A stretch of 64,000 nt of DNA from Priestia iocasae (GTDB lineage: Bacteria; Bacillota; Bacilli; Bacillales; Bacillaceae_H), in the NCBI RefSeq assembly GCF_016909075.1, contig NZ_JAFBFC010000007.1:124001-188000 (forward strand), in the 5' to 3' direction. The notes under the pieces are model-generated. The model saw nothing but the letters and a program-made list of their open reading frames with translations, did not search any database and was not told the origin of the DNA. Made by a program: the position numbers and the translations under genes. Positions 28,185 to 38,151 of the stretch are shown here, piece after piece. Position 1 is the first letter of the stretch, and every line of letters starts with the position of its first letter.

Positions 28185-28685
28185 CTATTCAACATTAGCT
28201 GCGCGGTGAGCGAGTCGACTCGAAGCAGCTGCAGCAATGGCCCCAACGATATCATCAAGAAACGTGTGACAAGCACCAGAGGACTTAGAGTTTAATTTCT
28301 CTAAAATTCCTGGCTTTTGTTTGTCTACATATCCATAGTTTGTAAATCCAATTGATCCGTAGACATTCACAATGGATAAAGCCAAGATTTCATCAATGCC
28401 ATATAACCCTTCATCTGCTGATAAAATGGACTGAAGTGGCTCTTCAATTAATCCTTTTTCTGTTAATACATCTAGCTGAATGCCAGTTAAAATGGCATTT
28501 TGTACTTCTCGTTTAGCAATCACTCGTTCAACGTTGTGTATGCATTCTTTCATGTCTAGGTTTGGGTGGTATTTTTGTTGCAAATAATAGACAAGATCTG
28601 CGATATCTTGGATGGTGACACCTCTTTCCTGTAACCATTGTCTTGCTTTCTTTTCTACTGCACTCATCTCATTTTTTTTCTCCAA
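28185..28685 (-). CDS. yutG: YutG, phosphatidylglycerophosphatase A-related protein
   Basis: A 166-residue protein of the PgpA/YutG family. The core YGIDEILALSIVNVYGSIGFTNYGYVDKQKPGIL and FLDDIVGAIAAAASSRLAHRA is strongly conserved. Classical PgpA dephosphorylates phosphatidylglycerophosphate, but YutG is soluble-looking and its activity is unclear to me. The TTG at 28685 has AGGTGA 6 bases upstream on the minus strand; ATG 28667 is possible but spaced 12 bases from GGAG. Convergent with yutF. Confidence 0.86.
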   Translation of the reverse strand: MEKKNEMSAVEKKARQWLQERGVTIQDIADLVYYLQQKYHPNLDMKECIHNVERVIAKREVQNAILTGIQLDVLTEKGLIEEPLQSILSADEGLYGIDEILALSIVNVYGSIGFTNYGYVDKQKPGILEKLNSKSSGACHTFLDDIVGAIAAAASSRLAHRAANVE

Positions 28686-28911
28686 ATGATTTCACCTAAT
28701 TTCATCATGTTTTAGTTAATGTCTTCTACATGGCTGGCTTCTTTCTATTAGTATTACTAAGATTGCTTAAATCATAAGGATGATCTCATGCAAAATATCA
28801 GTTGGAAATAAAGTGTGTAATTCTACTGTATTCTTAAAAGGGGAAAGATTATGACAAGTATCCATGCTACTTTACATATAATTTTATGAAATAAAAGAAA
28901 GAGGGATGGAT

Positions 28912-29919
28912 ATGTTAGAGACCATTTATGAACACTACGGGGTACGTCCAACAGAATTAATGACGATTGGCCAGCATAAAGGGTTTCAGTACCGAAATAT
29001 ACTATATACTATTATTAATGTGCGAAATATGGAACAAGAAGAGCTAACGGAGTTACATCAAATGAGCCAATTTTTAATGACGCAAGGTGACCGACAAGTA
29101 GCTACTCTTATGGCTAACCAGCAAGGTACAGGAGTTACTGAAACGGATGATCAGCGCTTTATCGTGTGTCGCTGTCCTATTTTCAATCCAGTTTCATCCT
29201 CTAATATTGGTAAAGAGCTTGCTTTGTTTCACCAAAGAGGACGAATGCTTCCTTATGAAGTTGAAAAGTGTAAGCGTTTAGGGCAGTGGAAGTCAATGTG
29301 GGAAACGCGGCTCGATCAGATGGAGAAATTTTGGTATAGCAAAGTACAAGAACATCCGAATCATGAAATGGAAAAGAAGTTTATTGAGTCATTCCCTTAC
29401 TATGTAGGATTGACAGAGAATGCGATTCAGTACTTAGTCGATACAGAAATCGATGATTTACCACGTACTATCGATACCGCCACGATTTGTCATCATCGAT
29501 TTACCGCTCAAACTTGGGGCGAAAATTATTATTACAAATTGCCAATTGATTGGGTATTTGATCACCCTAGTCGAGACCTAGCTGAATACATTAGGGCAAA
29601 TTATATGAAACATAATCACCGTATTCATAAGCAAACCATTCATGAGTTCTTAAGTGAATATGAAACGGTGAGCCCACTATCTTCCTTTGCTTGGAGACTT
29701 TTATACGCTCGATTATTATTCCCTGTTCATTATTTTGAGGTGATTGAAGGGTATTATAGTAGCCGAGATAAAAACGTTCAACACGGGTATTTTAAGCAGC
29801 TAGAAAGCATCTTACAGCACTCTAATGCATACGAGCAATTTCTAAAGCAATTTTATTCATTTGTGGGCATTACCGCTACACGTTATAACATTCCAGAACT
29901 GACATGGTTAAGCAGTTAA
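28912..29919 (+). CDS. yutH: Spore coat-associated protein YutH
   Basis: A 335-residue protein of the CotS/YutH group, which has a kinase-like fold without clear catalytic residues. The middle RFIVCRCPIF and late TICHHRFTAQTWGE segments are where an aminoglycoside-phosphotransferase-like active site would be. B. subtilis YutH is a spore coat component assembled during sporulation. ATG 28912 has AGAGGG 6 bases upstream; ATG 28906 abuts it. The sequence CATATAAT at about 28875 could be a mother-cell sigma factor -10 element. Confidence 0.82.
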   Translation: MLETIYEHYGVRPTELMTIGQHKGFQYRNILYTIINVRNMEQEELTELHQMSQFLMTQGDRQVATLMANQQGTGVTETDDQRFIVCRCPIFNPVSSSNIGKELALFHQRGRMLPYEVEKCKRLGQWKSMWETRLDQMEKFWYSKVQEHPNHEMEKKFIESFPYYVGLTENAIQYLVDTEIDDLPRTIDTATICHHRFTAQTWGENYYYKLPIDWVFDHPSRDLAEYIRANYMKHNHRIHKQTIHEFLSEYETVSPLSSFAWRLLYARLLFPVHYFEVIEGYYSSRDKNVQHGYFKQLESILQHSNAYEQFLKQFYSFVGITATRYNIPELTWLSS

Positions 29920-29996
29920 CGATAAGTAAGATATTCATCTATGGTACAATGTTGTCATGTACACGCTTACTTTTGACAACGAGGTGGGAAGAACAA

Positions 29997-30983
29997 ATGA
30001 AACCATATGTATTCATTACACGAAAATTACCAGATGAATTAGTAAAGCCTTTAATGGATGTAGCGGAAGTCGAGATGTGGAATAAGGAGGAAGAGCCTGT
30101 TCCAGCTCAGTTATTACGTGAGAAGGCAAACCGTGCAACAGCACTGTTAACGATGCTATCAGATACCATTGATGAATCATTATTAGATGCTTCTCCTCAC
30201 TTAAAGGTTATTGCAAACTTAGCCGTAGGATTTGATAATATTGACGTTCCAGTTGCGACGAAGCGAAACATTGTCATTTGCAATACACCAGATGTGTTGT
30301 CAGATACGACAGCAGATTTAACATTTGGTTTATTAATGGCAACGGCAAGACGTCTTATTGAATCTGCAAATTACGTAAAAGAAGGTAAATGGCAAGGCTG
30401 GAGTCCTTATTTATTGGCAGGGCATGATATTCACCATAAAACGATTGGTATCGTAGGGATGGGGAAAATCGGGCAGGCGCTAGCCAAACGTGCAACGGGT
30501 TTTGAGATGGAAATTTTATATCATAACCGCAGTCGTAATGAAGTAGCAGAACAACAATTAAACGCAACGTATTGTTCGTTCGATGACTTATTAACAAAGT
30601 CAGATTATGTGGTTTGCTTAACACCTTTGACGAACGAAACAAAGCATCTATTCAACAAACAAGCGTTTCAAAAGATGAAATCCTCAGCCATTTTTGTTAA
30701 TGCTTCACGTGGTGCTGTCGTAGATGAGGAAGCTCTCGTTGAAGCACTTCAAACAGGTGACATTGCAGCTGCAGGATTAGATGTTTTTACAAAAGAACCA
30801 ATAGATGTTGATCACCCGTTACTATCATTATCAAACGTTGTAGCGCTTCCTCATATCGGGAGTGCGAGTATTGAGACGCGCACGGTTATGATGAAATTAT
30901 GCGTTGAGAACATTATTCGCTTGTTACAAAATCAAGATCCCAAAACCATTGTGAATAAAGAATTACTTTCACAAAATTGTTAA
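29997..30983 (+). CDS. D-2-hydroxyacid dehydrogenase (glyoxylate/hydroxypyruvate reductase type)
   Basis: A 328-residue NAD(P)-dependent D-isomer-specific 2-hydroxyacid dehydrogenase. The dinucleotide loop is GMGKIGQALAKR near residue 153. The catalytic Arg lies in NASRGAVVDE, the Glu in the segment after it, and the His in LPHIGSAS. It resembles GhrB/GyaR enzymes that reduce glyoxylate, hydroxypyruvate or 2-ketogluconate; the true substrate is not fixed by sequence. ATG 29997 follows GAGGTGGG; a far upstream TTG at 29904 overlaps yutH and lacks a site. Terminator at 30992-31026. Confidence 0.87.
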   Translation: MKPYVFITRKLPDELVKPLMDVAEVEMWNKEEEPVPAQLLREKANRATALLTMLSDTIDESLLDASPHLKVIANLAVGFDNIDVPVATKRNIVICNTPDVLSDTTADLTFGLLMATARRLIESANYVKEGKWQGWSPYLLAGHDIHHKTIGIVGMGKIGQALAKRATGFEMEILYHNRSRNEVAEQQLNATYCSFDDLLTKSDYVVCLTPLTNETKHLFNKQAFQKMKSSAIFVNASRGAVVDEEALVEALQTGDIAAAGLDVFTKEPIDVDHPLLSLSNVVALPHIGSASIETRTVMMKLCVENIIRLLQNQDPKTIVNKELLSQNC

Positions 30984-30991
30984 AGATTTGT

Positions 30992-31026
30992 AAAAGGCAT
31001 TTTCAATTGCTGAAAATGTCTTTTTT
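30992..31026 (+). terminator. Terminator after the hydroxyacid dehydrogenase
   Basis: AAAAGGCATTTTC (30992-31004) pairs with GAAAATGTCTTTT (31012-31024), one G-U, followed by T. Confidence 0.88.
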
Positions 31027-31146
31027 CTGTTAAAAAGAGGAAAGAAGCATGGTATGATAATAAATAAAATATTTTTAAAATTTTAAACTATCTTGATATA
31101 CCGTAGTCTACAGCAGTTATAAGATACTTTTCAAAAAAGAAGGGTC

Positions 31147-31175
31147 TTGTAAAAAAACAGAAGAGGTTCTATAAT
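31147..31175 (+). promoter_or_regulatory. Sigma-A promoter of hom-thrC-thrB
   Basis: TTGTAA at 31147-31152, 17-base spacer, perfect TATAAT at 31170-31175. No T-box or other riboswitch was recognised in the short leader. Confidence 0.72.
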
Positions 31176-31228
31176 GTCCTCTATAAGAAAACATTTGTTT
31201 ACGTATAAAATACACAGGGGTGGATAAC

Positions 31229-32530
31229 ATGGCAAATAGCATCAAGATTGGTTTATTAGGTCTAGGAACGGTTGGAAGTGGTGTTGTAAAAATTATTGAA
31301 AATCATCAAGACAAATTAATGCATCAAGTTGGGTGTCCAGTAGAAGTCCAAAAAGTACTTGTAAAGGACTTATCTAAGGCAAGGGGTGTAGACATCCCTT
31401 CTGAAAAGCTAACAACTAATGTAGAAGACATTTTACATAATCCGGATGTAGACGTTGTTATTGAAGTAATGGGTGGCATTGAACATACAAGAGATTATAT
31501 CTTAACGGCGTTACGAAATAAAAAGCACGTTGTAACAGCAAATAAAGATTTAATGGCTTTATACGGATCGGAATTACTAACAGTCGCTTCTGAAAGTGGG
31601 TGTGACTTGTTTTATGAAGCAAGTGTAGCCGGAGGCATTCCAATTCTTCGTAGTTTAGTAGAAGGATTAGCATCAGATCGTATTACAAAAATGATGGGGA
31701 TTGTAAATGGAACAACAAACTTCATTTTAACGAAGATGATGAACGAAGGTAGTGCATATGAAGAAGTATTAAAAGAAGCGCAAGATTTAGGATATGCAGA
31801 ATCCGATCCAACAGCCGATGTAGAAGGATTAGATGCAGCACGAAAAATGGCGATTCTATCAACGTTAGGCTTCTCGATGAAAATTGACTTGGATGATGTA
31901 CGGGTTCAAGGAATCACGAATGTCACAGAAGAAGACTTACAATATAGTAAGCAATTAGGCTATACAATGAAATTAATTGGGTATGCACATCGAGATGGTG
32001 AAAACGTCGAAGTAAGCGTAGAGCCAACGTTACTAGCAAACGCACATCCGCTTGCTTCTGTAAATGATGAATACAATGCTGTGTATGTGTACGGAGAAGC
32101 AGTAGGTGAAACGATGTTTTATGGACCAGGTGCAGGTAGCCTTCCAACAGCAACAGCGGTTGTGTCTGATTTAGTTGGAGTTATGAAAAATATGCGTCTA
32201 GGTGTGAACGGGAAAAGCGCCGTTACACCACAATATCCAAAGCAACTAAAAGAAGCAAAAGATGTGTATTCAAAATATTTCTTACGTATTCACGTAAAAG
32301 ATCAAGTTGGTGCATTTGCAACATTAACATCACTGTTCTCTGAAAGAGGTGTAAGTTTTGAAAAAATCATTCAGTTACCAGTGAAAAATAGTGAATTAGC
32401 TGAAATTGTAGTTGTTACGCATAAATCATCATTAAAAGATTATGAAGAAATTGTTCAGCAGTTACGAGATTTATCCATTGTAGAAAGTGTAAAAAGTAGT
32501 TACCGAGTTGAGGGAGTGGGAGAAGTATGA
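31229..32530 (+). CDS. hom: Homoserine dehydrogenase
   Basis: A 433-residue enzyme that reduces aspartate semialdehyde to homoserine, the branch point to threonine and methionine. The nucleotide loop is [13 protein letters not shown] near residues 8-20. The substrate region has [12 protein letters not shown] and [15 protein letters not shown]-terminal ACT domain ([26 protein letters not shown]) allows threonine feedback. Length equals B. subtilis Hom. ATG 31229 follows AGGGGTGG. Homoserine made here can also feed the S-box-controlled sulfhydrylase at 3849. Confidence 0.97.
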   Translation: MANSIKIGLLGLGTVGSGVVKIIENHQDKLMHQVGCPVEVQKVLVKDLSKARGVDIPSEKLTTNVEDILHNPDVDVVIEVMGGIEHTRDYILTALRNKKHVVTANKDLMALYGSELLTVASESGCDLFYEASVAGGIPILRSLVEGLASDRITKMMGIVNGTTNFILTKMMNEGSAYEEVLKEAQDLGYAESDPTADVEGLDAARKMAILSTLGFSMKIDLDDVRVQGITNVTEEDLQYSKQLGYTMKLIGYAHRDGENVEVSVEPTLLANAHPLASVNDEYNAVYVYGEAVGETMFYGPGAGSLPTATAVVSDLVGVMKNMRLGVNGKSAVTPQYPKQLKEAKDVYSKYFLRIHVKDQVGAFATLTSLFSERGVSFEKIIQLPVKNSELAEIVVVTHKSSLKDYEEIVQQLRDLSIVESVKSSYRVEGVGEV

Positions 32531-33591
32531 TGTGGAAAGGCTTATTAGCTCAGTATAAAGAGTATTTACCAGTCACAGAACAAACACCGATGCTGACTTT
32601 ACATGAAGGGAATACACCTCTCATTCATTTAGCCAACTTGTCAAAGCAGCTAGGAATCAATCTACACGTAAAAGTAGAAGGTACAAACCCAACAGGTTCA
32701 TTCAAAGACCGTGGGATGGTTATGGCTGTAGCAAAAGCAAAAGAAGAGGGCAGTCATACAGTAATTTGCGCTTCAACAGGGAATACGTCAGCAGCAGCGG
32801 CAGCTTATGCTTCACGAGCAGGTATGCGCTGTATTATCGTTATTCCAAACGGCAAAATTGCAATGGGTAAGCTTGCTCAAGCAGTTATGTATGGTGCTGA
32901 AATTGTAGCGATTGAAGGAAACTTTGATCAAGCATTAGCGATGGTACGTAAATTAAGTGAAACAGCACCTGTAACGCTAGTAAACTCTGTGAATCCTTAT
33001 CGAATTGAAGGCCAAAAAACGGCAGCTTTTGAAGTATGTGATCAATTAGGTAAAGCGCCAGATGTTCTAGCAATCCCTGTAGGAAATGCAGGCAACATTA
33101 CAGCTTACTGGAAAGGTTTTAAAGAATACAATGACCATCATCAAACAGGTCTTCCTAAAATGCACGGATTTGAAGCAGAAGGAGCAGCGGCAATTGTTCG
33201 TGGCGAAGTCATTGAAAATCCTGAAACGATTGCGACAGCCATTCGCATCGGCAATCCAGCAAGTTGGGAGTATGCGGTTCAAGCAGCCAATGAATCACAA
33301 GGCAAGATTGATGAAGTAACAGATGAAGAAATCATTGAAGCATATCGTCTAATCGCTAAAAGTGAAGGTGTATTCGCCGAGCCAGGCTCTTGTGCATCTA
33401 TCGCTGGCGTTTTAAAAGATGTAAAGTCAGGAAAGATTCCACAAGGTTCGACGGTTGTGGCCGTATTAACGGGTAATGGTTTAAAAGACCCTAACGTTGC
33501 CATTGATGTGAATGAGGTGTCTCCAACGGTATTACCGAACGATGATCAAAAGGTGTTTGAACATATTCAAGGTGTTGTGGCATCATGCTAG
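32530..33591 (+). CDS. thrC: Threonine synthase
   Basis: A 353-residue PLP enzyme that converts O-phosphohomoserine to threonine. The Schiff-base lysine lies in [10 protein letters not shown] near residue 60, the phosphate-binding glycine loop is PVGNAGNI, and the SNT-type motif is [11 protein letters not shown]. The start at 32530 ([10 protein letters not shown]) has GGGAG 7 bases upstream and overlaps the hom stop (TGATG); ATG 32527 is one codon earlier. Confidence 0.96.
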   Translation: MWKGLLAQYKEYLPVTEQTPMLTLHEGNTPLIHLANLSKQLGINLHVKVEGTNPTGSFKDRGMVMAVAKAKEEGSHTVICASTGNTSAAAAAYASRAGMRCIIVIPNGKIAMGKLAQAVMYGAEIVAIEGNFDQALAMVRKLSETAPVTLVNSVNPYRIEGQKTAAFEVCDQLGKAPDVLAIPVGNAGNITAYWKGFKEYNDHHQTGLPKMHGFEAEGAAAIVRGEVIENPETIATAIRIGNPASWEYAVQAANESQGKIDEVTDEEIIEAYRLIAKSEGVFAEPGSCASIAGVLKDVKSGKIPQGSTVVAVLTGNGLKDPNVAIDVNEVSPTVLPNDDQKVFEHIQGVVASC

Positions 33592-34505
33592 GTAGCGAAA
33601 GAGCCATCATTAAAGTCCCTGCAAGCTCTGCTAACATTGGGCCAGGGTTTGACTCTATTGGTATGGCATTATCAAGATATTTAACATTGAAGATAGAGTT
33701 AGCGGACGAGTGGGTGTTTATCCCCCAATCAGAGGAAGTTGAATCGATTCCAACAGGAAAAGATAATTTGATGTATGAAGTAGCGCTAGAAGTTGCTACT
33801 TCATACAAAGTGAATCTTCCAGCAGCGAAAGTGTATGTAAGTAGTGATATCCCATTAGCTCGAGGATTAGGAAGTAGTGCATCAGCGATTGTAGCGGGTA
33901 TAGAGTTAGCCAGTTTACTATGTCAATTAAATCTTTCGATAGATGAAAAGTTGAGAATCGCAAGTGTGATGGAGGGACACCCTGACAATGTGAGTCCATC
34001 CTTATATGGAGGAATTGTTGTTGGATATCACCATAAAGACGATACATATATCACACAAGTTCCTTATGCAGACGTAGATGTTGTGATGGTTATTCCTAAA
34101 TACGAATTAAAAACAACGGATGCGCGTGATGTGTTACCAAAGCAGCTTTCCTATCAGGAGGCAGTAGAAGCAGGAGCGGTAGGTAATATGTTAGTTGCTG
34201 CACTAATGAAAGGGAATTGGCCGTTAGTCGGTACGTTAATGGAAAAAGATTTGTATCATGAGCCTTATCGAATGTCTTTAGTGGCAGAATTACCGATTGT
34301 AAGAGAAGAAGCAAAAAAGATAGGAGCATATGGAGTGGCACTAAGCGGGGCAGGACCAAGCATTTTGTGTTTAGCTCGTAAGGGAGACGGCGAACGTATT
34401 GTGAACTCACTGCGCAAAATCGTTCCTCATTGTGAAGTAGATGTGTTAACAATTGACCATCGTGGCGTGCAAGTTCACAAAGAAGCCATCACAACATGTA
34501 ACTAA
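33585..34505 (+). CDS. thrB: Homoserine kinase
   Basis: A 306-residue GHMP kinase that phosphorylates homoserine for ThrC. The ATP loop is [16 protein letters not shown] near residues 87-102, and [18 protein letters not shown] is the N-terminal substrate motif. C-terminal GHMP motif: [11 protein letters not shown]. It overlaps thrC by 7 bases with only a weak ribosome binding site, so translation probably depends on coupling. Confidence 0.96.
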   Translation: MLGSERAIIKVPASSANIGPGFDSIGMALSRYLTLKIELADEWVFIPQSEEVESIPTGKDNLMYEVALEVATSYKVNLPAAKVYVSSDIPLARGLGSSASAIVAGIELASLLCQLNLSIDEKLRIASVMEGHPDNVSPSLYGGIVVGYHHKDDTYITQVPYADVDVVMVIPKYELKTTDARDVLPKQLSYQEAVEAGAVGNMLVAALMKGNWPLVGTLMEKDLYHEPYRMSLVAELPIVREEAKKIGAYGVALSGAGPSILCLARKGDGERIVNSLRKIVPHCEVDVLTIDHRGVQVHKEAITTCN

Positions 34506-34518
34506 TTCACAGAATGGG

Positions 34519-34572
34519 GGCTGAGGATATCTCAAAAGAAAGGAATTGCCCTTTTTGAGATACCTTCAGCCA
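34519..34572 (+). terminator. hom-thr operon terminator
   Basis: A long imperfect hairpin: GGCTGAGGATATCTCAAAA (34519-34537) pairs with TTTTGAGATACCTTCAGCC ending at 34572, followed within 15 bases by CCTTTTTT. Confidence 0.8.
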
Positions 34573-34592
34573 CATCTTAATCCTTTTTTACG

Positions 34593-34925
34593 TTAGGTGT
34601 TTGCAGAAGAAAAACCGTATTTTTCTAATTCATTGTACACGCTTTTTAACTTAGGATTTCCTTCGCCAACGACGGTTCCGTTAATCACAACAACTGGATA
34701 AAACATCTCTTCCTCAATGACTCGTTGAGAAAATTGTTGTTTATTCTCATCTTCTGGTGGATTGTAAATGTCCACATACGTAATATGAAAGGATTGGTTT
34801 GGGAACTTCCTTGCTAAAGCAGCTTCTAACCATTCATACGTATCTTTAGAAGAAGGTAGATTAACACAGCTAGCGCAAATAACATCCGCTCCGTAAATAC
34901 AAATCTCTACTTGTGGTGCAACCAT
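34593..34925 (-). CDS. yuzD: YuzD, DUF1462-family protein
   Basis: A 110-residue protein of DUF1462, with a thioredoxin-like outline: the N-terminal YGADVICASCVNLPSS contains a CASC pair and ITYVDIYNPPEDE follows. The family is restricted to Firmicutes; function unknown to me. ATG 34925 follows AAGGGGGAG. It is divergent from yutI, another small redox/Fe-S protein. Confidence 0.86.
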   Translation of the reverse strand: MVAPQVEICIYGADVICASCVNLPSSKDTYEWLEAALARKFPNQSFHITYVDIYNPPEDENKQQFSQRVIEEEMFYPVVVINGTVVGEGNPKLKSVYNELEKYGFSSANT

Positions 34926-35127
34926 CGTGATCTCCCCCTTATATTCATTATACATTATCCATTAAGCAGAGTACTCTCTAAAATCATTTGCAAAATAGGA
35001 ACGAATCTCATCTTAATAAGCTGCACAATACGTTCTTGATTAAAGAGGGGAACATTACCGGGTATAGATGAATAGATTTTTTTAAGAAGACAGTTTATAA
35101 TAAATATAAAGAAAGGAGTCGATAAAC

Positions 35128-35364
35128 ATGACAGAAATCGAAATGAAAGAACAAGTACAAGAAGTATTAGATAAACTTCGTCCATTCTTATTACGTGATG
35201 GTGGAGATTGTGAATTAGTAGATATCGAGGATGGGATTGTAAAATTACGTCTACTTGGTGCTTGTGGTAGCTGCCCAAGTTCTACAATTACATTAAAAGC
35301 TGGTATTGAACGTGCGCTTTTAGAAGAAGTACCAGGTGTTGTAGAAGTAGAGCAAGTATTCTAA
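35128..35364 (+). CDS. yutI: NifU C-terminal-domain Fe-S protein YutI
   Basis: A 78-residue Nfu-type domain. [19 protein letters not shown] leads to the cluster-binding [10 protein letters not shown] (CXXC). Such proteins carry Fe-S clusters from the scaffold to target enzymes. Ribosome binding site AAAGGAG. It ends at the terminator at 35397-35430. Confidence 0.93.
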   Translation: MTEIEMKEQVQEVLDKLRPFLLRDGGDCELVDIEDGIVKLRLLGACGSCPSSTITLKAGIERALLEEVPGVVEVEQVF

Positions 35365-35396
35365 TTTAAACCATCATATCGTGTTATAGAGTAAAA

Positions 35397-35430
35397 GAGG
35401 CTATCCAGTTAAATTGGATAGCCTCCTTTG
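35397..35430 (+). terminator. yutI terminator, shared with yutJ
   Basis: GAGGCTATCCA (35397-35407) pairs with TGGATAGCCTC (35415-35425). The T-run is short on the plus strand. Confidence 0.8.
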
Positions 35431-35438
35431 GTTTACAT

Positions 35439-36506
35439 TTATCCATTATGGTATTTGTACATCCAAAGAATACCTGATTTTAAAAGACGAGCTACGCGCC
35501 CTGTAATTGCTCGATCATTAACAAGTCCAAAACCATGCTTTTTACCAAGGGATCCTAACACGCCTTTTAACTTAATTGTTGGAAGCTCTTCGGGAAGAGG
35601 TTCGTTATTCCAGCGTTTCATCAAAACTTGCACAATTTGCTCTGCTTGACCTTCTGCTAATTGAGCACTAGGTGCATGTGGTAAGCTTGCACAATCTCCC
35701 ACTACGTAGACATGTTCATCATTTGGTAAATGATGATGCTTTGTTAAAATAACGCGACCTTGAAGGTCTTTTTCCACATCTAAATCACGAACAACTTTAT
35801 TTGGTTGAATGCCAGCTGTCCACACAATTACATCACTATGGATAGGATTATCATGATTATAAAGGATATTTTCTTCGACTCTTGTTATGTTGGCTTTGTT
35901 AATCACTTCAATTCCATGAGAAGTAAACCATCCTTGAACATAATTACTTAAACGCTCAGGAAATGCTGATAAAATTAAGTTACCTCGATCGAATAACTTT
36001 ACTTTTAAGTCAGGGCGACTTTCATGTAATTCACTTGCTAGTTCTACACCACTTAGCCCTGCACCAACAATCGAAACGGTTGCATGAGCAGGTAAGTTAT
36101 TAAGCATTTGATAGGTTCTTCTTGAAGAATCAATTGATTGAATACTGTGCGTATGTTCTGGCGCTCCTGGAACATTGTGATATTTATCTTCGCAGCCTAG
36201 ACCGATAACTAGGTCGTCATACAGGATAGGATCTTCGTTTTCTAGGTGAACTTTCTTTTCATCTAAGTCGACATGTGTGACACTGCCGTAACGGATTGAT
36301 AATTGAGGGTGTTCTGGAAAAGCGACGCGCACATGCTGATCTGAAATTGTACCAGCTGCTAATGCATAAAACTCTGTTTTAAGAGAATGATAAGGAGCCT
36401 TATCAACAAGTGTTACTTGAATATCATTGGGTAATTGAGTTGGAAAAAGTCTATGTAAGATACGCATCCCACCGTATCCACCGCCTAGAATAACAAGGTT
36501 CTTCAT
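35439..36506 (-). CDS. yutJ: YutJ, NDH-2-type pyridine nucleotide oxidoreductase
   Basis: A 355-residue FAD-dependent oxidoreductase of the type II NADH dehydrogenase group. The FAD loop is LGGGYGGMRILHRL at the N-terminus and the NAD loop VSIVGAGLSGVELASEL near residue 145. The VVGDCA motif closes the FAD site near residue 275. It is shorter than classical NDH-2 and its electron acceptor is unknown. Ribosome binding site AAAGGAG. A second paralogue, yumB, is 5.6 kb away. Confidence 0.88.
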   Translation of the reverse strand: MKNLVILGGGYGGMRILHRLFPTQLPNDIQVTLVDKAPYHSLKTEFYALAAGTISDQHVRVAFPEHPQLSIRYGSVTHVDLDEKKVHLENEDPILYDDLVIGLGCEDKYHNVPGAPEHTHSIQSIDSSRRTYQMLNNLPAHATVSIVGAGLSGVELASELHESRPDLKVKLFDRGNLILSAFPERLSNYVQGWFTSHGIEVINKANITRVEENILYNHDNPIHSDVIVWTAGIQPNKVVRDLDVEKDLQGRVILTKHHHLPNDEHVYVVGDCASLPHAPSAQLAEGQAEQIVQVLMKRWNNEPLPEELPTIKLKGVLGSLGKKHGFGLVNDRAITGRVARLLKSGILWMYKYHNG

Positions 36507-36751
36507 TTGGATTTCTCCTTTAGCTTCGTACTTTTATTTTTCTCTATCTCTTTATAAATAGAAAGAACTTCATGTATAGAAGCTTAATGTAAGCACTTTC
36601 TATGAAGTAGCATATTTTATTAAAATAGCATTTTGTGGTGACATGATTAGTGATTATGTACCTAAAAGTATAACTAAATTAGTGTAAAACCACAATATGT
36701 TTCAACATAATTTCGACATAAACTTATGAAAGCGCACGTCAGTTTTTGTAT

Positions 36752-36780
36752 TTGACGTATGTATTGAAACAAGTTAGATT
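36752..36780 (+). promoter_or_regulatory. Possible sigma-A promoter of yuzB
   Basis: TTGACG at 36752-36757, 17-base spacer, TAGATT at 36775-36780. The rest of the 300-base gap between yutJ and yuzB shows nothing recognisable. Confidence 0.45.
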
Positions 36781-36805
36781 AAAATTAAGTAGCGAGGTGA
36801 GAAAT

Positions 36806-37045
36806 TTGATTAAGCCAATTATTGAGTTTTGTATTAGCAATTTAGCAAGTGGATCTCAAAAAGCTTTAGAAAAGCTAGAAAAAGACTCTAATTTAGACAT
36901 TATTGAATATGGCTGCCTTGGTTATTGTGGGAAGTGCGCACAGTCACTCTTTGCACTTGTCAATGGAGAAATTGTAATGGGTGAAACACCAGATGAGTTA
37001 GTTGACAATATCTATATTCATCTCGAAGAAAATCCTATGTTTTAA
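36806..37045 (+). CDS. yuzB: YuzB, DUF1450-family protein
   Basis: A 79-residue protein of DUF1450. Four cysteines are conserved: FCISN near the N-terminus and CLGYCGKC in the middle, suggesting a small metal- or cluster-binding protein, though this is unproven. The TTG at 36806 follows GAGGTGAG and aligns with the B. subtilis YuzB N-terminus (PMIEFC); a TTG at 36746 lies in the promoter. Confidence 0.86.
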   Translation: MIKPIIEFCISNLASGSQKALEKLEKDSNLDIIEYGCLGYCGKCAQSLFALVNGEIVMGETPDELVDNIYIHLEENPMF

Positions 37046-37126
37046 TCTCTGTTTGGTTAAACTTAATGAAAAGGCGCTTTTTTTAGGACAGGCTATGAGT
37101 CATGATTCACTTTACATTCATAAATG

Positions 37127-37171
37127 AAGCGGCAGAATGAAAGATAATGTTCTTTTGTCTGCCGCTTTTGT
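37127..37171. terminator. Bidirectional terminator between yuzB and the DUF2225 gene
   Basis: AAGCGGCAGA (37127-37136) pairs with TCTGCCGCTT (37158-37167), with AAAGA/TCTTT pairing inside, followed by TTG. Confidence 0.82.
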
Positions 37172-37863
37172 TATGCTCTTTTTTTATTTCGTTCTCTTAA
37201 TTCGTACCATCGTTCTCTTGTCATTGAAATAATTTTCTGGTCAGAGTGCTGTCCATGCTTTTGAATGATTTGAGAAAAATAAAACGTAGCTTGTTGTTCA
37301 TTATCTAATCGTAAATAAAGCTCACCAATCATATATAACATCTTTACAATGCTCATTTGACTATCTCGGGAATCATCAACAAGGTAAGATTCTTCATAGT
37401 GATGTAGAGCATACTTCATGAAATGTGCTTCACGTTTACTATCTTCATTTATTCGATAGAGCCATGATAATCGAAGCAATATACTAGCGATGGTTATATG
37501 CTTTTCCTTTTTGATAACGGAGCAAAAAAGAGCAAGCTTGTAAGCTTTAATTGCATCTTCAATCGTACGCTCTTGTCCGTAGTCTTGTTCAATCCAATGA
37601 GCACTCACTTTTTCCTTTAACTCCAAATCAGTGTTTAGGAGAAAAGATGGAGAGAAATCTTCTGTGGCAGAGTATCCGCATGTTGGACAAACATGTACAT
37701 GATAGAACAGTGGATTTAAATGTGCATTTTCATAAAAAGTAAAAAAATCAGTGTCATATTTAATAGGACGAACAAAGCGTGAGCGGATTTTTTTAGTCGT
37801 ATACTCTTTTTTGCATAGCGCACATGTGATTGTTTTATCATAAAGAGGGGTGAGAGGTTCCAT
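37171..37863 (-). CDS. DUF2225-family zinc-ribbon protein
   Basis: A 230-residue protein. Residues 15-70 carry two CXXC knuckles, CALC and CPTC, about 50 apart, consistent with a zinc ribbon. The rest is helical and TPR-like (YKLALFCSVIKKEKH, LLRLSWLYRINED, MLYMIGELYLRLDNEQQATFYFSQII). This matches DUF2225, of unknown function. ATG 37863 follows GAGGAGGAT. It has no counterpart at this position in B. subtilis, as far as I recall. Confidence 0.75.
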   Translation of the reverse strand: MEPLTPLYDKTITCALCKKEYTTKKIRSRFVRPIKYDTDFFTFYENAHLNPLFYHVHVCPTCGYSATEDFSPSFLLNTDLELKEKVSAHWIEQDYGQERTIEDAIKAYKLALFCSVIKKEKHITIASILLRLSWLYRINEDSKREAHFMKYALHHYEESYLVDDSRDSQMSIVKMLYMIGELYLRLDNEQQATFYFSQIIQKHGQHSDQKIISMTRERWYELRERNKKRA

Positions 37864-38151
37864 TTTTAATATCCTCCTCAAAATTAGGATTAATAGCCTG
37901 GTGATAGTCTTAAAAGACTATTTTAATTATACATCTTTTTGGTAATAAAGTTATAGATAGTTAGCGGATTTTTTGAGAGTTGTATGTCTTCACTCTCTTT
38001 AGTGTGTAGAAAGGAGAACACAACAAAAAACTCCTCGATACAATATAATCAAGGAGTCAAAAACGGGGGATGTTATCATTGTGTACGTTTGAGAATCATT
38101 TTATACTATACTTAACAAATTTATAGAAAAGTAAAACGAATAGGTGATGAG

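Noticed and set aside
28860-28890. Mother-cell sigma promoter for yutH (CATATAAT)
   Set aside because: The -10-like octamer is suggestive, but no -35 element could be aligned with confidence, so it is mentioned only in the yutH entry.
31182-31228. T-box or threonine leader peptide before hom
   Set aside because: The leader is about 45 bases, too short for a T-box, and no AGGGTGGNACCGCG-type sequence or Thr-rich frame is present.
38089-38107. Fur-like TGAGAATCATTTTAT near dapF
   Set aside because: Only about 10 of 14 positions match and dapF has no expected iron link.
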